A stretch of 12,179 nt of DNA, taken from contig JAHIFK010000335.1 in assembly GCA_018900975.1 (NCBI GenBank), positions 1 to 12,179 of the forward strand, written 5' to 3'. How positions within the stretch are numbered: the stretch's first letter is position 1; every line of letters starts with the position of its first letter. Position numbers and translations under genes: made by a program. This document shows, piece after piece, positions 5,235 to 9,882 of the stretch. A model generated the notes under the pieces. It made no database searches and was not told the DNA's origin. It saw nothing but the letters and a program-made list of their open reading frames with translations. The stretch is from Methanobacteriota archaeon. GTDB lineage: Archaea; Halobacteriota; Methanosarcinia; Methanosarcinales; Methanoperedenaceae.

Positions 5235-6312
5235 GTGGAAGGAATATAAATGGGGAGACTTGGCAACCCTTGAATATGGAAAAGGGTTAATAGATTATCA
5301 ACGGGAAAATGGTAAATATCCCGTTTATGGCACCAATGGAAAAATAGGCACATCCGATGTTTTTTTGTGTCCTTACCCTGGAATAGTTATTGGCAGAAAA
5401 GGGGCATATAGAGGTGTTCATTTTTCTAATACTCCTTTTTACGTTATTGATACAGCATTTTATCTTAATCCCAAAGTTGCCGATTTAGACATGAAATTTG
5501 CCTATTATCAGCTTCTAACAGTTGATATAAATTATATGGATAGTGGATCTGCGATCCCTTCAACTAGCAGAGAGGATTTTTATGATTTGGATATAATGCT
5601 CCCTCCTCTCCCCGAACAACACTCCATCGCCTCCATCCTCAGCAGCCTGGATGATAAGATAGATCTGCTGCACCGCCAGAACAAAACCCTGGAGGCACTG
5701 GCACAGACACTGTTCAGGCAGTGGTTTATGGAGGAGGCGGAGGGGGGGTGGGAAGAGCGGCCATTAAGTAGTATTGCCAATTTTCTTAATGGTTTGGCAT
5801 GTCAAAAATTCCCGCCCAAGAACGAGATAGATAAATTACCCGTACTGAAAATAAAAGAACTTAGTAGTGGTATCTCGGAGTCCTCAGATTGGGCAGCAAC
5901 AGAAGTCAGCCCAGAATACATTGTTCAAGGCGGTGATGTAATTTTTGCATGGTCAGCATCGTTAATGGTAAAGGTTTGGGATGGCGAAAAGTGTGTTCTA
6001 AATCAGCACTTATTCAAAGTAACATCAAGTGAATTTCCTAAATGGTTTTATTTAGCATGGTGTAAGTATCATTTAGCGGAGTTCATATCTATTTCATTAA
6101 GCCATGCAACTACTATGGGACATATCAAACGAGGCGATTTGGATGCAGTGATGGTACTAGTACCTTCTGATAATGAAATATCTGCTATGTCAGAAAAAAT
6201 GACACCGTTGTTGGATAAGCAGATTGTAAACGCCAGACAAATCCGCACCCTCACCCGCCTGCGTGATACGCTCTTGCCAAAGTTGATGAGCGGGGAAGTG
6301 AGGATTGAATAA
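5227..6312 (+). CDS. hsdS: Type I restriction-modification specificity subunit HsdS
   Basis: HsdS gives the complex its DNA target; each half recognises one part of a bipartite site. Residues 5-125 are target-recognition domain 1 (EWKEYKWGDLATLEYGKG, GTNGKIG, GRKGAYRGV, STSREDFYDLDIMLPPLPEQ). Residues 132-168 are the central conserved helix (ASILSSLDDKIDLLHRQNKT, ALAQTLFRQWF). Residues 175-310 are domain 2 (WEERPLSSIANFLNG, PVLKIKELSSG, GGDVIFAWSAS, LNQHLFKV). Residues 315-361 are the distal conserved helix, ending LTRLRDTLLPKLMSGEVRI. The domain order and 361 residues are typical of a two-domain HsdS. A G7 tract at 5742-5748 lies exactly between the halves. The last 54 bases recur at 8021-8074. 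Start overlaps the upstream gene by 8 nt, so translation is probably coupled. Confidence 0.95.
   Translation: MSEWKEYKWGDLATLEYGKGLIDYQRENGKYPVYGTNGKIGTSDVFLCPYPGIVIGRKGAYRGVHFSNTPFYVIDTAFYLNPKVADLDMKFAYYQLLTVDINYMDSGSAIPSTSREDFYDLDIMLPPLPEQHSIASILSSLDDKIDLLHRQNKTLEALAQTLFRQWFMEEAEGGWEERPLSSIANFLNGLACQKFPPKNEIDKLPVLKIKELSSGISESSDWAATEVSPEYIVQGGDVIFAWSASLMVKVWDGEKCVLNQHLFKVTSSEFPKWFYLAWCKYHLAEFISISLSHATTMGHIKRGDLDAVMVLVPSDNEISAMSEKMTPLLDKQIVNARQIRTLTRLRDTLLPKLMSGEVRIE
5742..5748 (+). repeat. G7 homopolymer tract in hsdS
   Basis: Seven consecutive G encode the EGG just before W175. Reading the other frames by eye: gain of one G leads to TAG within about eight codons, and loss of one G leads to TAA within about six. 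Either slip would leave a half-HsdS of about 180 residues with domain 1 and the central helix. Confidence 0.8.
6250..6303 (+). repeat. hsdS 3'-tail direct repeat, copy in intact hsdS
   Basis: These 54 bases encode LTRLRDTLLPKLMSGEVR at the HsdS end. They recur at 8021-8074 with four mismatches by my count, same orientation, 1771 bp apart. Confidence 0.85.
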
Positions 6313-6313
6313 T

Positions 6314-7291
6314 ATGGCTAAACGTAGTCGTAAACTTTGGTCAATAAAAAATGAATTAGTAACGAAGTCTCGTGAAGCAATGTTAACTGCGGTTCAAATT
6401 TTCAATAACCCAAATGTTGTGTTTAAATCGGAAAGCTTCATTGTCCTTTCAAATATTGCCTGGACTTATCTTATGCATTCTTATTTTAGAGAGAAAGGAA
6501 TTGAATATCGCTATTATGAACAAGGAGCTCAGAGAAAAAGATACGATAAAACAAAGCGAGGGTCATTTAGATATTGGGAATTGGAAAGATGCTTGGATGA
6601 TGATAACTGTCCAATTGACTCGGTTTCAAAATTAAATCTTAAATTTCTCATAGGGCTGAGACACGAAATTGAGCATCAAATGACAACACGATTGGATGAT
6701 TACCTGAGTGCAAGATTTCAAGCTTGCTGCTTAAACTACAATCACTACATTAAAAAATTATTCGGCGATGAAAATGGAATAGATAAGTTTCTGTCCTTTT
6801 CACTGCAATTTTCTTCAATTACTGAAGAGCACGCCGAACAACTGAAAGAATTTTCTGAATTACCAAAGAACATTGCAGCATACATAAATGATTTTGATGA
6901 GAGTGTTTCAGATGATGAGTTTAATAATCCGCAATATTCATACAGGGTTCTTTATGTTCCGAAAACTGCAAACAGAAAAGGACAGGCGGATAAAGTAATA
7001 GAGTTCATTCCTGCCGATTCACCAGAAGCGGAAGGATTGAATAAAGAATATAGGATCATTAGAGACAGGGAAAAGCCTAAACATTTGCCGAATCAAATTG
7101 TTAGCTTAATGAGATCTAAAGGATATTCCAGATTTAATATGCATCATCATACATTATTGTGGAAACAAGTGGATGCAAAAAATCCTGCAAAGGGATTTGG
7201 TGTAATGGTTGTAACCACTTGGTATTGGTATGATAATTGGCTTAAAGAGGTTGAAAAATATTGCCAACTGCATAAGGAAGAATTTATTTGA
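6314..7291 (+). CDS. DUF3644 / HEPN-like protein, possible abortive-infection RNase
   Basis: I recognise the DUF3644 pattern (SREAMLTAVQIFNNP, FIVLSNIAWTYLMHSYF, KTKRGSFRYWELERCL, LKFLIGLRHEIEHQ, ARFQACCLNYNHYIKKLFG) over about residues 15-170. RHEIEH at residues 116-121 fits the RxxxxH signature of HEPN ribonucleases, which act as toxins in defence and toxin-antitoxin systems. Assigning this protein to HEPN is my inference from that motif. Residues 200-325 (EYRIIRDREKPKHLPNQIV, MRSKGYSRFNMHHHT) look like a helix-turn-helix-type C-terminal region. ATG 6314 is preferred, with AGTGAGGA (6297-6304) about 9 nt upstream, over an upstream TTG at 6305. The gene sits 1 nt after the hsdS stop and before a dead hsdR start, so it was probably inserted between hsdS and hsdR. 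No antitoxin is evident; R-M activity or a neighbour may restrain it. Confidence 0.8.
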   Translation: MAKRSRKLWSIKNELVTKSREAMLTAVQIFNNPNVVFKSESFIVLSNIAWTYLMHSYFREKGIEYRYYEQGAQRKRYDKTKRGSFRYWELERCLDDDNCPIDSVSKLNLKFLIGLRHEIEHQMTTRLDDYLSARFQACCLNYNHYIKKLFGDENGIDKFLSFSLQFSSITEEHAEQLKEFSELPKNIAAYINDFDESVSDDEFNNPQYSYRVLYVPKTANRKGQADKVIEFIPADSPEAEGLNKEYRIIRDREKPKHLPNQIVSLMRSKGYSRFNMHHHTLLWKQVDAKNPAKGFGVMVVTTWYWYDNWLKEVEKYCQLHKEEFI

Positions 7292-7297
7292 GTTTAT

Positions 7298-7495
7298 ATG
7301 AACCTGAAAACAGAGAATAATATAGAAATCTTCGCCATCGAACTCCTCGAAAAACAAGGATACGAGTACGTTTACGCCCCCGATATAGCCACAGATAGCG
7401 AAACTCAGGAACGGGCAAAATTCGAAGATATTTTACTGCTGGAACGAGCCGCTGGCAGAATAACTGAAAAAACACAGCTTCCGTTGATGTACTAA
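7298..7495 (+). pseudogene. hsdR 5' fragment
   Basis: The first 50 residues copy the HsdR N-terminus (EIFAIELLEKQGYEYVYAPD against ETFAIELLEKQGYQYVYAPD). Bases 7331-7446 align without gaps to 9912-10027 with about 12 differences in 116. After LLLER it loses about 3 codons, keeps GRI, then leaves HsdR sequence and stops at 7495. The nuclease and helicase domains are absent. It marks the place where hsdR once followed hsdS and DUF3644, before the chimeric RhuM and downstream genes arrived or a tandem copy was lost. Any 65-residue product is unlikely to be functional. Confidence 0.85.
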
Positions 7496-7707
7496 AGGTA
7501 AAATATGGCCAAAAATAAAAAATTACCCGACAATCAAATTACCGTTTATCAAACACCTGATGGAAATATCAACATTGAAGTGCTCTATGCCAATGAAAAC
7601 ATCTGGTTGCCGCAAAAACGAATGGCAGAGTTATTCGGATGCAGCGCAGATAATATCTCTTTGCACCTTAAAAACATTTTTGCAGAGAAGGAACTTGATG
7701 AGTCGGC

Positions 7708-7732
7708 AACTACCGAGGATTTCTCGGTAGTT
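7708..7732. repeat. Palindrome P8 in the chimeric RhuM gene
   Basis: Ten perfectly paired outer bases (AACTACCGAG / CTCGGTAGTT) surround a GATTT centre. Read as 12-nt arms with a 1-nt centre at 7720, 11 of 12 pair, one G opposite T excepted. It encodes TTEDFSVV (residues 69-76). Confidence 0.85.
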
Positions 7733-7961
7733 CAGATTGAAGGAAATCACGAAGTTATCCGTAATGTAAGATGTTATTCGCTTGAAGCAATCATCGCGGT
7801 GGGGTACAGGGTTAACTCAGAACGCGGCACGCAGTTCCGGCAATGGGCAATTTCAATTCTTCAGCAATATATTCATAAAGGCTTTGCGATTGATAGCGAC
7901 AGATTCAAATATGGTTCCCGTTTCAGCACACGATATTTTGACGACTTACCTGGTGATAATT

Positions 7962-7988
7962 CAGTTAGTTCCATTTTGGAAACAACTG
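7962..7988. repeat. Palindrome P10 in the second RhuM piece
   Basis: Arms CAGTTAGTTCCA and TGGAAACAACTG are 12 nt, 10 of 12 paired, with centre 7975. The centre falls on the third base of the fourth of eight equivalent codons, exactly as in P8 and P9. Confidence 0.65.
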
Positions 7989-8020
7989 CCTCAGATGGAA
8001 AGACATACAAAACTCAACCC

Positions 8021-8074
8021 CTCACCCGACTGCGTGATACGCTGCTGCCGAAGTTGATGAGCGGGGAAGTGAGG
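8021..8074 (+). repeat. hsdS 3'-tail direct repeat, orphan copy
   Basis: This 54-bp stretch matches hsdS 6250-6303 at about 50 positions and encodes the same LTRLRDTLLPKLMSGEVR, in frame with the RhuM fragment. No target-recognition domain precedes it, so it is the scar of a lost second hsdS or of a recombination at the hsdS end. Confidence 0.85.
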
Positions 8075-8124
8075 GTAAAATCAGGGCAAGATGGAGCAGT
8101 ATTTCTGAAGGAGAATTACAGACG

Positions 8125-8421
8125 GTGGAAAAAATGCAAATAGAAAATGATGTTTATATAGATGAGATACTGAAAAACTGGAAGGGTATTATTATGTTGT
8201 ACAGACAATTTGAGGAAAAGAATCCAGTTCTGCTGCTTGATATTCAGGAACAAAAAGTATATGCTTACCCATACAATGAGTTTAAAAGCGCGTTAAATGA
8301 AATATCCCAGGAATCGTTAAAGACACAATATGAAGAGGCTATTGCCAACGATAATTTTGTCATTTTTGTACAAGATAATGAAAAAAAAGAGTTTCGATCA
8401 TACACATTCACCAAAGAATAA
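8125..8421 (+). CDS. Uncharacterised 98-residue protein
   Basis: I do not recognise a named family. GTG 8125 is chosen as start because GAAGGAGA (8107-8114) lies about 11 nt upstream; ATG 8134 is the alternative. The protein is soluble, with an N-terminal helix (IDEILKNWKGIIMLYRQFEE), a probable β pair (PVLLLDIQEQKVYAYPYNEF), a helix (LKTQYEEAIANDN) and a final strand (FVIFVQDNEKKEFRSYTF). This compact αββαβ-like order could be a small antitoxin, immunity or adaptor protein; that is a guess. It overlaps the end of the chimeric frame by 19 nt, which suggests the 3' end of that frame is not under selection. It is followed by 46 nt without features before the next gene. Confidence 0.6.
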   Translation: MEKMQIENDVYIDEILKNWKGIIMLYRQFEEKNPVLLLDIQEQKVYAYPYNEFKSALNEISQESLKTQYEEAIANDNFVIFVQDNEKKEFRSYTFTKE

Positions 8422-8467
8422 GAATGTGGAAAAAATTAAGGGATAATAAATAAAGAAGGAAAGAATC

Positions 8468-8863
8468 ATGTCTCGATGGAAAATAAGTTGGGGTAAGGCT
8501 ACCGATTTACAAGATTGGGCATTAGAAGAAAGTGGAACAAAAGAATTTTTGAGTGAACTGCCAGAACTTCCCAAAAAAGACAAAATGGAACCCGGACTTT
8601 ATGTAAGTTATGAGATTGATTTATTTGAGCTTGACGGGGGAATTGATTGGCCTGATGTAGGTGTTGCCAGAATATTTGCCGTACTTGAAAATGGACATAA
8701 TGAATATCTTGGTGAGGTTCGTGCTTATAATTTTGAAGCTATCTGGCTCAGCACAAATGAATTTGATGAGGTAGATGATGCCGAAGAATGGTGGAAGTGT
8801 ATTAAAGATGATTATGAAAAACTCAAAAAGAGAGACTTGAAAGAAGAAGAGGCTGGTATATGA
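8468..8863 (+). CDS. Uncharacterised 131-residue acidic protein
   Basis: No known family is recognised. It is acidic and tryptophan-rich (SRWKISWGKATDLQDWALEE, GGIDWPDVGVARIFAVLENG, NFEAIWLSTNEFDEVDDAEE, WW). The pattern suggests a β-rich core with an acidic helical C-terminus (YEKLKKRDLKEEEA). There is no signal peptide or membrane segment. The start is preceded by AGAAGGAAAG, a good ribosome-binding site. Its stop overlaps the RhuM start (ATGA), so it is probably translationally coupled to RhuM and could be its partner or regulator. Confidence 0.65.
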   Translation: MSRWKISWGKATDLQDWALEESGTKEFLSELPELPKKDKMEPGLYVSYEIDLFELDGGIDWPDVGVARIFAVLENGHNEYLGEVRAYNFEAIWLSTNEFDEVDDAEEWWKCIKDDYEKLKKRDLKEEEAGI

Positions 8864-9882
8864 ACAAACGCGATATTATAAAACAACAATCTGATTTCAT
8901 CCTTTACACTGGAAACGACGGAAAAGTAAATGTCGATGTTTTTGTGCAGGATGAAACGATTTGGCTGACTCAGAACGCAATAGGAAAGCTGTTTGGAAAG
9001 TCAAAAGCAACGATTAGCGAGCATCTTACGAAAATATATGCCGAAGGAGAACTGGAGATGGATTCAACTGTTCGGAAATTCCGAACAGTTCAAGCGGAAG
9101 GATCGAGGCAAGTTGAAAGAGATTTAGAATACTACAACCTCGACGCCATCATCTCAGTCGGTTACCGCGTCAACTCCTATCAGGCCACGCAGTTTCGCAT
9201 CTGGGCTACCAGAACCCTGAAAGAATACATCATAAAAGGATTTGTTCTTAATGATGAACGGCTCAAGCAGGGCAATCAGGTTTTTGGTAAAGACTATTTT
9301 GATGAACTGTTAGAACGAATTCGTGAGATTCGGGCAAGCGAACGGAGATTTTATCAGAAAATAACAGATATATATGCTCTGTCTGTTGATTATGATAAAA
9401 ATGCTCCGATAACAAAAGAGTTTTTTATGACTGTGCAAAATAAGCTCCACTGGGCAATTACAGGAAAAACTGCCGCAGAAATTATCTATACTTCGGTTGA
9501 TGCATCAAAAATCTATATGGGTTTAACTAACTGGAAGAAATCACCGGATAGGAAAATATTAAAATCTGATGTAACTGTGGCAAAAAATTATTTAAGTGAA
9601 AAACATATTAAAGAGTTAAACCGTATAGTTTCCGCTTACCTTGATTTAGCAGAGAATCGAGCAGAGCGGCAGATACTTATGAAAATGGAAGATTGGATTA
9701 AATTTCTTCATAATTTTTTAGAATTATCAAACTATCCCATTCTTTCAGACAAAGGGAAAGTTACTGCATTAGAAGCAAAACTCAAAGCCGAACAGGAATA
9801 TGAGGTTTATAGAAAAATACAGGATAAATATTATATCTCTGATTTTGATAAAGAGATAAAAAGGATTGAAGGCAAAAAATGA
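8860..9882 (+). CDS. rhuM: RhuM-family protein (full length)
   Basis: RhuM was first named from a Salmonella pathogenicity island and is frequently encoded beside type I R-M genes; its biochemical role is not settled. Residues 12-140 hold the N-terminal DNA-binding-like domain (DETIWLTQNAIGKLFGKSKA, TISEHLTKIYAEGEL, YYNLDAIISVGYRVNSYQAT, QFRIWATRTLKEYIIKGFVL). Residues 150-330 are the helical C-terminal region (FDELLERIREIRASERRFYQ, DIYALSVDYDKNAP, NKLHWAITGKTAAEII, NYPILSDKGKVTALEAKLKA). The 340 residues match the family's usual length. The gene overlaps both neighbours by 4 nt (ATGA), so it is coupled to the 131-residue gene and to hsdR. A perfect 25-bp palindrome (9066-9090) lies in codons 69-77. 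It looks intact and is the likely donor or sister of the fragment at 7505. Confidence 0.9.
   Translation: MNKRDIIKQQSDFILYTGNDGKVNVDVFVQDETIWLTQNAIGKLFGKSKATISEHLTKIYAEGELEMDSTVRKFRTVQAEGSRQVERDLEYYNLDAIISVGYRVNSYQATQFRIWATRTLKEYIIKGFVLNDERLKQGNQVFGKDYFDELLERIREIRASERRFYQKITDIYALSVDYDKNAPITKEFFMTVQNKLHWAITGKTAAEIIYTSVDASKIYMGLTNWKKSPDRKILKSDVTVAKNYLSEKHIKELNRIVSAYLDLAENRAERQILMKMEDWIKFLHNFLELSNYPILSDKGKVTALEAKLKAEQEYEVYRKIQDKYYISDFDKEIKRIEGKK
9066..9090. repeat. Palindrome P9 in rhuM
   Basis: Arms AACTGTTCGGAA and TTCCGAACAGTT are 12 nt and perfectly paired, with a 1-nt centre at 9078. It encodes TVRKFRTV (residues 70-77), the same codons as P8 and the same 25-bp length, with the outer AACT/AGTT shared. 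Confidence 0.92.

Larger units (their letters stand above)
7505..8143 (+). pseudogene. Chimeric RhuM fragment: RhuM N-terminus + RhuM piece + HsdS tail
   Basis: Residues 10-150 are the N-terminal, KilA-N/Bro-like part of a RhuM-family protein (NENIWLPQKRMAELFGCSADNI, YSLEAIIAVGYRVNSERGTQ, QFRQWAISILQQYI, TRYFDDL). The intact RhuM at 8860 continues here with LLERIREIRASERRFYQKI. Instead, residues 150-170 read GDNSVSSILETTASDGKTYK, which is itself the internal RhuM segment (xSVVRxxxTTAxDGKxY), so part of a second RhuM is joined on. Residues 173-191 are LTRLRDTLLPKLMSGEVRV, the HsdS C-terminus. The final 21 residues match nothing I know. The frame stays open through two joins. The 212-residue product, against about 340 for RhuM, is probably a non-functional relic, though a DNA-binding N-terminal piece could still fold. 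RBS AAAGG lies 6 nt upstream. Confidence 0.8.

Noticed and set aside
5263..5286. AACCCTT ... AAGGGTT inverted repeat near the hsdS start.
   Set aside because: Arms are only 7 nt with a 10-nt spacer; several such pairs are expected by chance in 12 kb, and they lie in an ordinary conserved LEYGKGL codon run.
6153..6164. Perfect 12-bp palindrome GGTACTAGTACC in hsdS.
   Set aside because: About three perfect 6+6 palindromes are expected by chance in this length; there is no second copy to compare.
6414..6635. A plus-strand 73-codon frame inside the DUF3644 gene.
   Set aside because: It is an out-of-frame shadow of a recognised domain, with no sequence likeness of its own.
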